The notes beneath the pieces are model-generated. The model was not told the origin of the DNA. It searched no databases and saw only the letters and a list, made by a program, of their open reading frames with translations. Of a DNA stretch of 64,000 nucleotides, positions 8,995 through 19,167 are shown in pieces. The number at the start of each line of letters is the position of its first letter. Position 1 is the stretch's first letter. Source of the DNA: Trichomonas vaginalis G3 (taxonomy: Eukaryota > Parabasalia > Trichomonadida > Trichomonadidae); contig NC_067203.1 of assembly GCF_026262505.1 (NCBI RefSeq), positions 15,512,392 to 15,576,391 of the forward strand, read 5' to 3'. The translations under genes were made by a program, and so were the position numbers.

Positions 8995-11900
8995 TTATTT
9001 TTTCGCTGATTGTGCTGCAAGTTCTTTCCAAACTTCAAGATTGTTCTTGACTGATTGATGGTTGACTTCAAGTGGAGGGAAGAGTTTAGCAACAACTTGA
9101 TATAATGGTAAACAAACAAAGTTGTAGAAGCCAATTTGTGACTTAGGTTTGTCGTTGTTCAATCGATCATTGAGAGGTGATGTCAAACCAATTCCCAATG
9201 ATTTCTCGTTATCGCCTTGTCGGAAGAACTCTTCGCAAAGGATGTCACACCATTTATCTGCAATTTGGAATGGACGTGAAACATTGGAAATATCGCCAAC
9301 TTTCAATAACAATTTCATGGATAACAATCGATGTTCTGGCTTTTCAATATCGAATTCGGCTTTGTCAGCAATTTCATTGGTGTCTTTAACTAGCTTAAAG
9401 TGGTTAGCCATATCTGTAGCAAGAATTAACTGAATAATAGTGGTCCAAAGCTGTCGTTGATGTTCTAAATCAACAGAATGGAATAAGTTATATTCTTCTT
9501 TAGTCAATAAACTTATAGCAACTGTACAATGATGTGTTTCCATAACGGATTGGTCTTTAAACAAAATTCCTAATGGTGTTTCTGCTTTAACATTGTAGAT
9601 GTTGTTCAAACCTTCGTGACCAGCATCATGGCAAACGGCCGCTACAAACATAGCAAGTAATTCAAGTGGTTTATAAACTTTATCAAGTTCTGCGGTACTA
9701 ACTTCATATGCTAAGTATTGACAGACATCAACACAGTGCATCCAATTATGATACGGAACTTCGTTGTATTTCTCTCGGATAGCAAATATGAATCGGAAGA
9801 ACATGTCGTTAGGAATCTTGAATTCTTCAAGTAAATTGAATTTCTGGAAGATGAAGAACAAGATTTTGATATGACCAACACCTTTATAATCTGGTGAGAA
9901 GAAATTCAATGATGAAACTAATTTCTTCTGTTCGTCAGTCAATTGTAATTTACTTGGTGTCTTAGATGATGACTTTTCTGATTCTGAAATGTATTTAGGA
10001 AGTTCCGCTTCGCTAGTGCCTAAATCAGCAATGGATTTAAGTCGTTGATTTTCAAGAGAAACAGCGGCAAATGCAGCAAATGATTTAAGTAATTTGCAAT
10101 CGTCATCATCGAAATCACCATTCTTTTTATTGACCATTTCGACAGCACCTAAGACAACACCTTTCTGTGAAATGATTGGTGCAACAAGTAATCTTTCTGT
10201 CTTGAAGTTGTTCTCAATATCAATAGTTCGGTTGAATCGTGGATCATCATAACAATTGTTAGAAACAATAACTTCGCGACTTTTAATTGCTGCTGCTGCC
10301 AAACCAGTTGTTAAAGGCAACTGTGAAGGAATTGTACCACCATCGACTAAGAAACTCTGAAGACAGTTCAATGGTTCATCCAATATCAAAAGAGAAGCAC
10401 ATTCGGCACCAATAGTATTTCGTGCATTTTTAATGATGTCACCAAGAATACGTTGGATTGATTCGGAATTAGATAATGAGAAAGAAACATCGAAGAATGA
10501 ATGCAATTGTTGTGACATTTCAACGGAATCTTGATACAATCGTGCATTCTCTAGTGAAATACCACAGAAAACATTGAATATCTTGATCATGTGCGCATCC
10601 CATTCTGTGAATTTACCGTTGATTTTGTTGACCATTTCGGTAACACCGATAACTTCACTTCGGTTGTTAATAATTGGAACACTCAAGATGTTTTTAGTTC
10701 GGTATCCTGTCTCTAAGTCTGTAGATGAATCAAAATCTGGATCAGCATATGCATCTTCGATGAATGCTGTAGTTTTTTCTCGAACTGTTCTTCCCGCAAT
10801 GCCTTTGTCAATTGGGATGACAATAGCATTAGAAAGACCGTGCTGGAATGATGTAATAAGTCTATCTCGCTTCTCATTTACTAAGAATAATGAACAGCGA
10901 TCACTTTTAGTGAGAGAACGTCCTTTCTCCATAATTGCTTCTGTAAGTTTTCCGATATCTAATTGGCGACTCAATACTTCTGCAACTTCAAGCAAAGCGG
11001 ATAGTCCTTGGCTTCGGTCACTTGACTGGATCAACTCTTCATTCATACTTGTGAACTTGTCTGCGTTAGAAATAGAGAAACTAGAGAAAACGGTCATCTT
11101 TTGGAAAACAACAACATCGCTAGAACGAAAAACTGTGGCTGTTCGTGGACCTCTGAGAACATACAAGTAAACAAAAGCACCAGTTGACTCACGAACTGGG
11201 TTAATAAGGATCGGTTCGTCAATTGGTCCATCAACTTGTTCGTTGTAGCTTGGATGTAATTTTGTTGTACCGCAATTAAGAGGAGAAGTAGAAGATATCA
11301 TTGTTCCAACAATGCCAGCTTCATTTGGTGACATCTCGTATTCGGATCCGTACATTTGAAGTGTATTTCGTTTTGAATCGTACTTCCAGATTTCAGCTGA
11401 CCGACATTCGAAGTAATCTTTGAATAAGTAGATAGTCTCTTTAAGGAGTTGATTGAATGGTCGGAGTTGAACAAGGTCTAAAAGCATCTGTTCATGTAAA
11501 GGAGGTGTTAAAATAAATTTAGAGAATGTCTTGAATTTGATTGCGAACTGATTAACAAATAATTCTTCGTCTGCTGTGAATTCGGGTGCAATTATTGAAC
11601 GAACAACTTGAACAACAGCAACTAACTCACCACGATAATCCCAAAGTGGAAATGCCATCATTGGGCAATCATCGGGTGCAAATTTGATGTCAACACGTTT
11701 ACTAAATGCTGGATGATTGTGTGGTGAATTAGTTCTGATAATAGATTTAGTAAAGAATGCTGAACTTGCAATACTTTCTGTGCGAGGGACAACAACTTGG
11801 TATGTAGTTGAATAAAGTAATTGTAATTCGGGAATATTTTCCCAATAAATAGCTGTTTCGCCACCAAAATGTTGTGATATGAATTTTTCCGTAGCTTCTT

Positions 11901-12240
11901 GAACTGTTGTGTTTGATGCTTCGAGGATATACATGTCGAGCTGTTCTTTTGATATAGAAACTTCAAATGGTGTAATCGATGAATGAACTTGTGTTTTTTC
12001 TTCTTTAACAACTACACTTTCACGTGCTGATGTAACATCTGATGTTTTCTCTTCGGGAACTTCTTTTTCTTTAACCGAATTTGTGCTACTTGCTGAAGAT
12101 TGAACTTGATATGGTACTTCAGGAGGTCTAACTGGTGCAACAACAAAATGTTGATATTTTTCGAATGGAACATCAACACGTTGTGTCACTGGCTTCATTA
12201 AGCGAGGAAGCTGAAGTTTATTCCTCGCTGTGTTTTTCAT
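8995..12240 (-). CDS. 3',5'-cyclic nucleotide phosphodiesterase (class I) with multiple GAF domains (1081 aa)
   Basis: The C-terminal ~260 residues are a PDEase I domain with the metal-binding series YHNWMHCVDV, AVCHDAGHEGLNN and LLKVGDISN, expected to hydrolyse cAMP and/or cGMP. Upstream are two clear GAF domains, each ending in an NK-N-F motif (NKINGKF, NKKNGDF), and a region that looks like one or two more degenerate GAFs. The ~130-residue N-terminus is disordered. GAF modules in such enzymes bind cyclic nucleotides or mediate dimerisation. I place the start at the ATG at 12240. The upstream open frame begins at TTG and runs through a probable promoter block. No membrane segment is seen. 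Confidence 0.9.
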   Translation of the reverse strand: MKNTARNKLQLPRLMKPVTQRVDVPFEKYQHFVVAPVRPPEVPYQVQSSASSTNSVKEKEVPEEKTSDVTSARESVVVKEEKTQVHSSITPFEVSISKEQLDMYILEASNTTVQEATEKFISQHFGGETAIYWENIPELQLLYSTTYQVVVPRTESIASSAFFTKSIIRTNSPHNHPAFSKRVDIKFAPDDCPMMAFPLWDYRGELVAVVQVVRSIIAPEFTADEELFVNQFAIKFKTFSKFILTPPLHEQMLLDLVQLRPFNQLLKETIYLFKDYFECRSAEIWKYDSKRNTLQMYGSEYEMSPNEAGIVGTMISSTSPLNCGTTKLHPSYNEQVDGPIDEPILINPVRESTGAFVYLYVLRGPRTATVFRSSDVVVFQKMTVFSSFSISNADKFTSMNEELIQSSDRSQGLSALLEVAEVLSRQLDIGKLTEAIMEKGRSLTKSDRCSLFLVNEKRDRLITSFQHGLSNAIVIPIDKGIAGRTVREKTTAFIEDAYADPDFDSSTDLETGYRTKNILSVPIINNRSEVIGVTEMVNKINGKFTEWDAHMIKIFNVFCGISLENARLYQDSVEMSQQLHSFFDVSFSLSNSESIQRILGDIIKNARNTIGAECASLLILDEPLNCLQSFLVDGGTIPSQLPLTTGLAAAAIKSREVIVSNNCYDDPRFNRTIDIENNFKTERLLVAPIISQKGVVLGAVEMVNKKNGDFDDDDCKLLKSFAAFAAVSLENQRLKSIADLGTSEAELPKYISESEKSSSKTPSKLQLTDEQKKLVSSLNFFSPDYKGVGHIKILFFIFQKFNLLEEFKIPNDMFFRFIFAIREKYNEVPYHNWMHCVDVCQYLAYEVSTAELDKVYKPLELLAMFVAAVCHDAGHEGLNNIYNVKAETPLGILFKDQSVMETHHCTVAISLLTKEEYNLFHSVDLEHQRQLWTTIIQLILATDMANHFKLVKDTNEIADKAEFDIEKPEHRLLSMKLLLKVGDISNVSRPFQIADKWCDILCEEFFRQGDNEKSLGIGLTSPLNDRLNNDKPKSQIGFYNFVCLPLYQVVAKLFPPLEVNHQSVKNNLEVWKELAAQSAKK

Positions 12241-12269
12241 TTCTGTGAATTTTTTACAAAAAAACGGGG

Positions 12270-12303
12270 GGTATACCAATTTTTTTATAACGTACAAAAA
12301 AAA
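12270..12303 (-). promoter_or_regulatory. 34-base upstream block shared with the gene at 16759
   Basis: On the minus strand this is T8 followed by GTACGTTATAAAAAAATTGG and TATACC. The identical 34 bases occur at 16657-16690, in the same orientation relative to an unrelated gene. Here the block ends 29 bases before the PDE ATG. It is probably a promoter element or a dispersed promoter-carrying repeat. Confidence 0.5.
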
Positions 12304-13407
12304 CCAAATATAGACTTCGATTTTAGGCAGGACTTGTTTTATTCTTGATTTGAATATACCACTGATCAGAGCATAGTTTCGGTATTATTATATTGAGTGC
12401 ATGCATCCTCTTATTAGTTATATATGTTATCGATAATCTTATTATTGGAATCATCTGGTTTGAGCAAGATGCGATCTTTATTTTGTGCTTTTTATGATGA
12501 GGGTGTGTTTTATAAGTTAATATGTTTTGTAATTCAAAAGATATCATGCAAAAAACTGTGTAAATCATATAATATATTGAGATTTATTATTCTATAGCTG
12601 TACTTATTCATATTATATTGTAAAATAACAATTTTCTCTATGATATTTTGAAAAAAAAATTAATATGGTGTTAAAACGGATTTGAACTATGAAATGTATT
12701 GGTAGAAGTAAGGATCTCGTTTGGAGAAATAACGGCTGGGATCTCCAAATTCCAAAATATAAGCTTCTCCAATTTTGTAAATTTTAAGGGTGCACACGAG
12801 AGGATCATGTAAACTTCAGAATTTAGAACCTTATTTTTAGGCATTATCTTGGCTACCTATTTAGGCTCGAAAAGCAAAAAATATCAAAAAATACAACTTG
12901 AGTCCATTATGACCCTTTCATGGAGGTAGTTTTTATCCGCTAGTATTTTCCCTTTGAATCTCTTTTCAATTCGAAATCAAATTCAAATCTCAGTCGAAGA
13001 AAGGAAGAATCGACTTACTACGGTTGTAATACGAATAAATACATATATTTAATTATTTTTATTTACATAATAATTGTTTGAAGCTCATATTCCATCAAAT
13101 TTTTAAAAAAACATTAAAATGTTGAAAATGTTCATATATTTTAATAGGGTTTTGGCACTTTATTGAGGAATTACTACATACATAGTCGAACTGAACTTGA
13201 TATTTTGAAATTTAAATTATTTATCAAAATTAAAATTTAACTTGAAATTTATAATTATTTAGTCATATTTTGCATAATTCTAAGTAGATTTTGTAAAAAA
13301 TCAAGAAAGAAAAATTTTAACGTGCTTTATTTTTTCTTTTTTATAATAATACATATTATTATATAATTAACATATTCATAATGTTTCACCCTTTCAAAAA
13401 TATAATA

Positions 13408-13817
13408 CTCCTCCTCTCAAATAAACGTACATACGGTGGCCTCTTTTTTCAAAAAATTAAAATTTGAAATTTTGGGCTCAAATATTAGAGATTTTTTTCA
13501 ACCTTCAACGATATATGTTGTCTATATCAGACCTCCTTTCTTTTTGATACTTAACATTGTTCCTAAATCTTAGCCGTTAAGGCTGTTCTGAAAATATTTT
13601 TTTTTCGAAAAAATTCGAAAAAAATTCTTAAAATTCAAAAATCCCTTAATTCCTGAGGATTTTGGAAAAAAGTTTTTACATGAACATGTGTATATTATAT
13701 GAAGTATATTGATAAGGTAAAAATCAAATTTTATTGCATATTCATCGAGAAAATAAACTAACAAATCCCTCAAAATTGAGAGGGTAATCCTCCTCCTCTC
13801 AAATAAACGTACATACG
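13408..13817. repeat. Pair of ~28-bp direct repeats about 380 bp apart
   Basis: The motif CTCCTCTCAAATAAACGTAC followed by ATACGG occurs at ~13408-13436 and again at ~13790-13817. The segment between is poly-T/poly-A rich. It could be a small repeat unit duplicated in tandem, or direct repeats flanking an insertion. Confidence 0.55.
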
Positions 13818-13894
13818 GGTGCACCTTTAATGTAAATTGTACCCTATTTTTTACAAATATTACCCCCTAGTTTCTTATCAAAATGTCAGATTTT

Positions 13895-13924
13895 AACTTT
13901 ACAAACCATTAGATTTGTAAAGTT
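13895..13924. repeat. Perfect 11-bp hairpin
   Basis: AACTTTACAAA (13895-13905) and its exact complement (13914-13924) are separated by 8 bases. Flanking bases allow weaker extension of the stem. Confidence 0.5.
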
Positions 13925-13963
13925 TGAAATGTCAAAACTTCCGATGAGTTCACCTCACATTTT

Positions 13964-14051
13964 CTCCATGGAGACGTGGAGAAAGTATTCAATTTTGAAT
14001 TGGTGGAGAAGACAGACTAGTTCAATTTCTCCATGGAGATGGAGAAATGGA
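13964..14051. repeat. Two copies of a palindromic TTCTCCATGGAGA motif
   Basis: TTCTCCATGGAGA followed by TGGAGAAA (after CG in the first copy) occurs near 13964-13986 and again near 14029-14051. The core CTCCATGGAG is self-complementary. An open frame covers it, but I do not consider that frame a gene. Confidence 0.4.
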
Positions 14052-14568
14052 GAAGCTTTGGAAACGGGCATTGCCTTCGTTTTCATGGAAACTTCCTATG
14101 GGCAATATTTTTGGGATTTCAATGATCTACTGATCCCAAGAGATAGTTCCAATATTTGTTTAGATATATTATTTGAATTTTTATTTCTTGGATATTTACT
14201 CCGCATTTATGGCGAGTTTACATTATATTTCACCTATAGATATTAGTCACTACCACAAAATATCATATCACAGAATTTTTATGCATTTTCAATTTAATTC
14301 AATCTTTATTTGATAATACGAATAAAACTACAATAGTTTTCATCTAATCTATTAATGATCTCTCTTAGATCATCGATAAAATAAAATCTAAAACATTTTT
14401 CATTTAGCCTAAGGGAGTTTGCTTTCGCATTTCTATGTTGATTACTTTCATTTATATTATTCATTAAATTACAAAAATATTCCTTGATATAATTTGCCAA
14501 TTCTTAATTAAATGTTAAGTACTTTCTATATATCAAGTTTGAGCACAAGCTGAGTTAAATTTAGGAAT

Positions 14569-15068
14569 ATGACTGATATTGAGATATATATTTTGCCAAT
14601 TTGTAGAGTGTCTCCAAACTGAAGTTTAGAGGTGGCGGTGGCGCTGCTGCAGCTGCCCCTGCTGCTGGAGGAGGAGCTCCTCCACCTCCAAGAATGGGAG
14701 GAGGCGATATGATGTCCGATCTTGCCGCTGCTTTAGCCAGGAGAGGTAGGAAAGGATAAGCAATTTAAAAAATCAATTTTTCATCTTAACTTAGTACAAA
14801 ATATTAATATTTATTATTTAATTATCATTTGAGCTCATAATCACAACTTCCAAAAAATATCATCTATCAAAATCATTTATTTTTATCATAAATTGTATTA
14901 CAAGCCATATGCATCACATTTAATCAGCACTTTATCGTATTCGCTCTCAATAACAAAAAAAAATGATAATTATTTGAGGTTTGTTAATGTTCGTAACAAA
15001 AGTTTGTTTATTATGAAAATGTAAAAGTAAATCATGTTTATCAAAGTGCGAATACTAGGAAATTGAAT
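14569..15068 (+). pseudogene. Decayed, internally deleted copy of the WAVE/WASH-like gene 3' end and flank
   Basis: From ~14630 to 15065 the sequence repeats the last ~130 coding bases, the stop and the 3' flank of the gene at 16759-18111. Copy 2 of the flank is now interrupted by the 2.7 kb element and resumes at 21046. Just upstream, 14569-14620 reads ATGACTG... and ...AGAGTGTCTCCAAACT, resembling the first 60 bases of the full gene. The copy therefore probably had both ends and lost its middle. It has six fewer bases in the Gly-codon run. The right boundary runs directly into the dehydrogenase stop codon. Confidence 0.75.
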
Positions 15069-16061
15069 TTATTTTTCGTAGACCTTTGGATTTGAAACAT
15101 TTGGAACTCTTTCTCCATTTAAAAAGTAGACACATGCGTTTGCAGACTCGATTGCCATGTTGTTTGTTGTTTCGATTGTTGATGAGCCGATATGAGGAGT
15201 AATGACAAGGTTCTTGCACTTAAGAATTCTGTGTGTTGGTGGGAATGGCTCTGGATCGATGACATCGAGTGCAGCGCCGTAGATCTTCTTCTGCTCTAAA
15301 GCATCAGCAACAGCTTCGACATCGAAAACTGGGCCACGTCCGATGTTTGCGAGGACCGCTGTAGGTTTCATGAGAGCAATTTCGTTGTGGCTGATCAAAT
15401 TCCTTGTCTTCTCAGTCAATGGGCAAGCAGCGACAACAAAATCACTTTGCTTGAGTAATTGATCGAGTGGTGTAAATCCTTCGCCAAGGTCATTGAACAA
15501 AACCTTCATATCGAAGCCTTGCGCGCGCTTAGCAATGGCTTTTCCGATATGACCAGCGCCAATGATGCCCATTGTCTTGTGGTGGATGTCTAAGCCCCAG
15601 ATTCTTGTTGGTTTCTTCATCCAGCCACCTTAGCGGACATAATTGTCTCCTTCAACAATTCTCCTTGAGCAGGCAATTAAAATGCCCATTAAAGTATCAG
15701 CGTATGTGTCAGCTAATGAGAGATGTGTGTTTGAAACGATGATACCTCTCTTAGTAGCGTACTCCATATCGATTTTATCAGCTCCAGCAGCGGCAGCTGA
15801 TACCATCTTAAGCTTTGGACTGTCAAGGACATCTTTATTGATGAGATCACTGCCTCTAGCATAAATTACATCAGCATTGCGTGCATGTTCAAGAAACTCT
15901 TTTCTTGTCATATCTTTCCAATTGTGTGGGAAGTCAATATCTTTGAAATTTTTCTGCAATATCTGCATGCCTACATCCATTGGCTTGTGTGTGATGAATA
16001 AACTCATCATTTTAGAGAAGGATGACTGAGATGTCAACATGTTTTCTAATTGAGAGAACAA
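15069..16061 (-). pseudogene. D-isomer-specific 2-hydroxyacid dehydrogenase with one in-frame stop
   Basis: Two halves lie in the same frame, separated by a single TAA (codon at 15630-15632): ...VEGDNYVR-stop-GGWMKK. The upstream half has the family N-terminus (MSLFITHKP). The downstream half has the NAD-binding GAGHIGKAIA, the arginine loop ANIGRGPVFD, the acid DVIDPEPFP and the catalytic His in TPHIGSST. The family (GRHPR/GyaR-like) reduces glyoxylate, hydroxypyruvate or similar 2-oxoacids with NAD(P)H. The stop falls where relatives have a residue before GxW, so one base change explains it. It may be a recent pseudogene or a sequencing error. The true ATG is probably 16010 or 16007. Confidence 0.85.
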
Positions 16062-16226
16062 TCGGAATTGAGAGTAAAATCCGATAAGAAGTAAGATGGA
16101 GAAATTTCTTTAAGAATCGGTATCTGAGGTATTATTGTTATGAACGAAAACGATAAAAACAGTTTGATAGTAAAGTGACACTTTACATGGCAAAAAATAG
16201 AGCCTTACTTTTGAGATATTTGAGAT

Positions 16227-16285
16227 TGAAACTGAACCTTATGAGGTAGTGATCTTGAATCACTACCTCATAAGGTTCAGTTTCA
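16227..16285. repeat. Perfect 26-bp hairpin with 7-base loop
   Basis: Bases 16227-16252 and 16260-16285 are exact inverted complements around a TCTTGAA loop. The stem includes GAACCTTATGAGGTAGTGA. It lies between divergent genes. Such a long perfect stem is unlikely by chance and suggests a recent mobile or structural element. Confidence 0.75.
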
Positions 16286-16338
16286 TATAAAATTTGTCGC
16301 AATTTGTTATTCTTTTCTTATAAGATTTTACCTTTTTT

Positions 16339-16403
16339 AGCGGGGAATGCTTGTTATCATGCACACATTACAAATAACTACACGATAACGAACATTCCTC
16401 GCT
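16339..16403. repeat. Imperfect 20-bp hairpin
   Basis: AGCGGGGAATGCTTGTTATC at 16339-16358 is nearly complementary to 16384-16403, with about three mismatches. It is the second of three hairpins in ~230 bases. Confidence 0.6.
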
Positions 16404-16408
16404 AAATT

Positions 16409-16458
16409 GCTGAGAAACTTTGAGGAAATGTCGTACAATTTCCTCAAAGTTTCTCAGC
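16409..16458. repeat. Perfect 21-bp hairpin with 8-base loop
   Basis: Bases 16409-16429 (GCTGAGAAACTTTGAGGAAA...) and 16438-16458 are exact inverted complements. It is the third hairpin of the cluster and lies ~300 bases upstream of the actin-regulator gene. Confidence 0.7.
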
Positions 16459-16656
16459 TTTATATAGATAACTAGAGTCCCCTAGGCACTGATTAGGGTT
16501 ATAGCATTATTAGATAACTATTTTAAAAAAATATAAATAATAGTGTTTGTAATAATATCACAAAATAGCAATATCTAAGAACTCATATTCATCCCAAAAA
16601 CTAGCGTTTAGTATCTCAACAATCTCTATCGTCCTTTACTGAAGTGGAATTGTTTT

Positions 16657-16690
16657 TTTTTTTTGTACGTTATAAAAAAATTGGTATACC
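16657..16690 (+). promoter_or_regulatory. 34-base upstream block shared with the PDE gene
   Basis: This is identical to the block at 12270-12303 (opposite strand) and has the same orientation relative to its gene. It ends 68 bases before the ATG at 16759. Confidence 0.5.
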
Positions 16691-16758
16691 CAAAAAAAGA
16701 AAACCTTATCTTGTCAATTTTTCTGACAAGTAAATAAAAAAAATATCAAAAAATTATT

Positions 16759-18111
16759 ATGACTGCTCCTGAATCAATTTCGGAGAAATTGAATCATTTC
16801 GGAGAGCGTCTCCAAACTCTTGATAAACATGCTGAAAATCAGCGTCAACTTTTAATCAGCAACACAGAGTTTAATACTACATCTGTGAAAAATGATCTCG
16901 AAGAAGACTTAAGACAAATCGAAAGCTCAATTGTTTACTTATCTAAGATTTGCTTAAAGAATATGGTTAATTCAAATGAAAAACTTACGGAAATGGAAAC
17001 TGATTTGCAACATATCGATGGTAGCTTACAAGCCATCCGCGCAAATGCAGGCAGACAGTTATTAACATCCGCGACCTCTCTCAAAGAAAACTCAAAAATC
17101 GATGATCAATTCTTACCGCCATCAATCCCTCTTCCAATCAACTATCCAAAGAACAAATTCCAGATCAATCTTGGAGTCATATCCCGTGTTGGCAGAAATA
17201 TCGATGAAACTGCTGATGCAGGCGCAGAGAACATGAAACCTTTAATTCTTAAGGTTGATCCAGGTTCACCACAGCCAAGCTTCTGGAATCGCACTACAGA
17301 TTTCTTCTTACCAGTCACATCGGCTTCTAAAGAAGAAATCGCAACTTCATTCTCAGATTACTACGGCTTCGATCCAATTGATGCTAACGATGAGCTCAAC
17401 AAGATTACAGGTGCCCAGAGCTCCGCGTTCATGGATGACGATGTCAGTAAAGTTAATCCAGGCGATGAATATTTGTTGCAGAGCCTTGCTCCAGGAGCCT
17501 TACCACAACCATCCTCATTCAATACATCAGAATTGAACGACATTGCTCCTACTACGCTTCCTCCACCACCACCTGTCGCTGCAGCCGCACCTCCACCACC
17601 TCCAGCCCCAGGAGCTGCTCCGCCACCACCAAAGCCAGCAGCTGCTCCTCCTGCGGCCAAACCTGCACCTCCAAAACCAGCTGCAAGACCTCCACCGCCA
17701 GCAGCCAAACCAACACCTCCTCCACCGGCCGCAAAGCCAGCACCTCCACCTCCAAGGGCTGCAGCTCCTCCGCCACCACCTCCACCAGCTGCTGCAGCTC
17801 CTCCACCACCACCGCCTCCAATGGCTGCACCTCCACCTCCTCCACCGCCTTCCAAGTCGAAATCAGGCGGCGGACTCGTGAAGCCAACAGATGACGCTCT
17901 TCAGGCGATGATTGAGAAGAGAAAGAAGACGGCAAAGAAAGTTACACCTCCAGAGCCAAAGTTGAACTTCCAGGGAGGTGGCGGTGGCGGTGGCGCTGCT
18001 GCAGCTGCCCCTGCTGCTGGAGGAGGAGCTCCTCCACCTCCAAGAATGGGAGGAGGCGATATGATGTCCGATCTTGCCGCTGCTTTAGCCAGGAGAGGTA
18101 GGAAAGGATAA
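16759..18111 (+). CDS. WAVE/WASH-like proline-rich actin-assembly protein with WH2-like C-terminus (450 aa)
   Basis: Residues ~1-100 are helical and coiled-coil-like. A conserved-looking linker follows (LPPSIPLPI, ...DPGSPQPSFW), similar in order to the SCAR/WAVE or WASH N-terminal domain. Residues ~262-375 are almost pure Pro/Ala with long poly-Pro runs, which are profilin/SH3 ligands. The end has a Gly run and MMSDLAAALARRGRKG, which resembles a WH2 or Ena/VASP-type G-actin-binding helix. The acidic Arp2/3-binding tail with a terminal Trp is absent, so Arp2/3 activation is not assured. The WAVE versus WASH versus Abi assignment is inference. A truncated copy lies at 14.6 kb. Confidence 0.7.
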   Translation: MTAPESISEKLNHFGERLQTLDKHAENQRQLLISNTEFNTTSVKNDLEEDLRQIESSIVYLSKICLKNMVNSNEKLTEMETDLQHIDGSLQAIRANAGRQLLTSATSLKENSKIDDQFLPPSIPLPINYPKNKFQINLGVISRVGRNIDETADAGAENMKPLILKVDPGSPQPSFWNRTTDFFLPVTSASKEEIATSFSDYYGFDPIDANDELNKITGAQSSAFMDDDVSKVNPGDEYLLQSLAPGALPQPSSFNTSELNDIAPTTLPPPPPVAAAAPPPPPAPGAAPPPPKPAAAPPAAKPAPPKPAARPPPPAAKPTPPPPAAKPAPPPPRAAAPPPPPPPAAAAPPPPPPPMAAPPPPPPPSKSKSGGGLVKPTDDALQAMIEKRKKTAKKVTPPEPKLNFQGGGGGGGAAAAAPAAGGGAPPPPRMGGGDMMSDLAAALARRGRKG

Positions 18112-19167
18112 GCAATTTAAAAAATCAATTTTTCATCTTAACTTAGTACAAAATATTAATATTTATTATTTAATTATCATTTGAGCTCATAATCACAACT
18201 TCCAAAAAATATCATCTATCAAAATCATTTATTTTTATCATAAATTGTATTACAAGCCATATGCATCACATTTAATCAGCACTTTATCGTATTCGCTCTC
18301 AATAACAAAAAAAATGATAATTATTTGGGTTTTATTTTTTTGCAGCAACATGGGTGTAACACAGGTGTAAACTATTCAATTTCTCTCAAATATTGAGTAC
18401 TTTTGGGCAACACGGGGATAGAATTGAATACCTTGGGCAACACGAGAGCTAACGTACAGTTTTTGATGATGATGGGTACATTGCAGTAAAGTTTAAACTA
18501 CAACAATACCTTTCATATGAAACATTTACATATGCCTAAAATGGAATAGAACTATCATACGTAAAGCAGTCGTGTCAATAATAATTAAATTTCAACAAGA
18601 TGAATTTATCGCAAATTACTAAACAGAAGTTACCCCTATCAAAAGCAATTCTTGCTTGTTGGGAACATAGATTTTTATAACATTTTGTTTCATATTTATA
18701 TTATTCAAAAATAAAATTTCATAAAAATCCAAATAATTACTGTTCGCTCAATATATCCTCAGAAGGTACTTTATCAAAATCATACTGAAATTATCAATTA
18801 CTGTTATTAATAATATAAACGTTCACTAAAATCTTTGATTTATCATTTAGACCCCTACCATTCATTTTAAATTGCACTGTCTAATAAGTAGATATTATAT
18901 ATGCAGTAAAAATTTGACTTCGATGTCAATCTTTTTTTTACTATTAAGAGCTTTGTATATAAGTGAATAAAAATATAATGTATACCTGGTCTAATCATAG
19001 GGATTCGATTGTTTTTGCATAATTTCATTTTTAATTTTATATTTTTAATTTAACAGAGGAACAATATAATAACTGCCATTATTTCAATCATACATCATGC
19101 GCTAATTAAAAATAATATCCTAAAAATGCTATTATTTAATTTTTTGGTTCATTAATAAAATTATTTG

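Larger units (their letters stand above)
12304..14568. other. Long intergenic region without a supported gene
   Basis: This is about 2.2 kb of AT-rich sequence. Short open frames here have no coding character. It contains the direct repeats at 13408-13817, a hairpin at 13895-13924 and a duplicated palindromic motif at 13964-14051, listed separately. Confidence 0.5.

Noticed and set aside
10574-11170. 198-codon plus-strand frame inside the PDE gene
   Set aside because: It lies antisense to the conserved GAF region and has no recognisable domain.
12241-12297. N-terminal extension of the PDE
   Set aside because: It begins at TTG and runs through the shared 34-base promoter block; the ATG at 12240 is preferable.
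12323-12568. 81-codon minus-strand frame
   Set aside because: AT-rich, with no family, no initiator and no coding bias.
13929-14246. 105-codon plus-strand frame over the CTCCATGGAG repeats
   Set aside because: Its codons come from repeated palindromic DNA; no homology or promoter is recognised.
17361-17935. Minus-strand Gly/Ala-rich and Val/Glu-rich frames opposite the poly-Pro region
   Set aside because: They are composition shadows of Pro/Ala codons in the WAVE/WASH-like gene.
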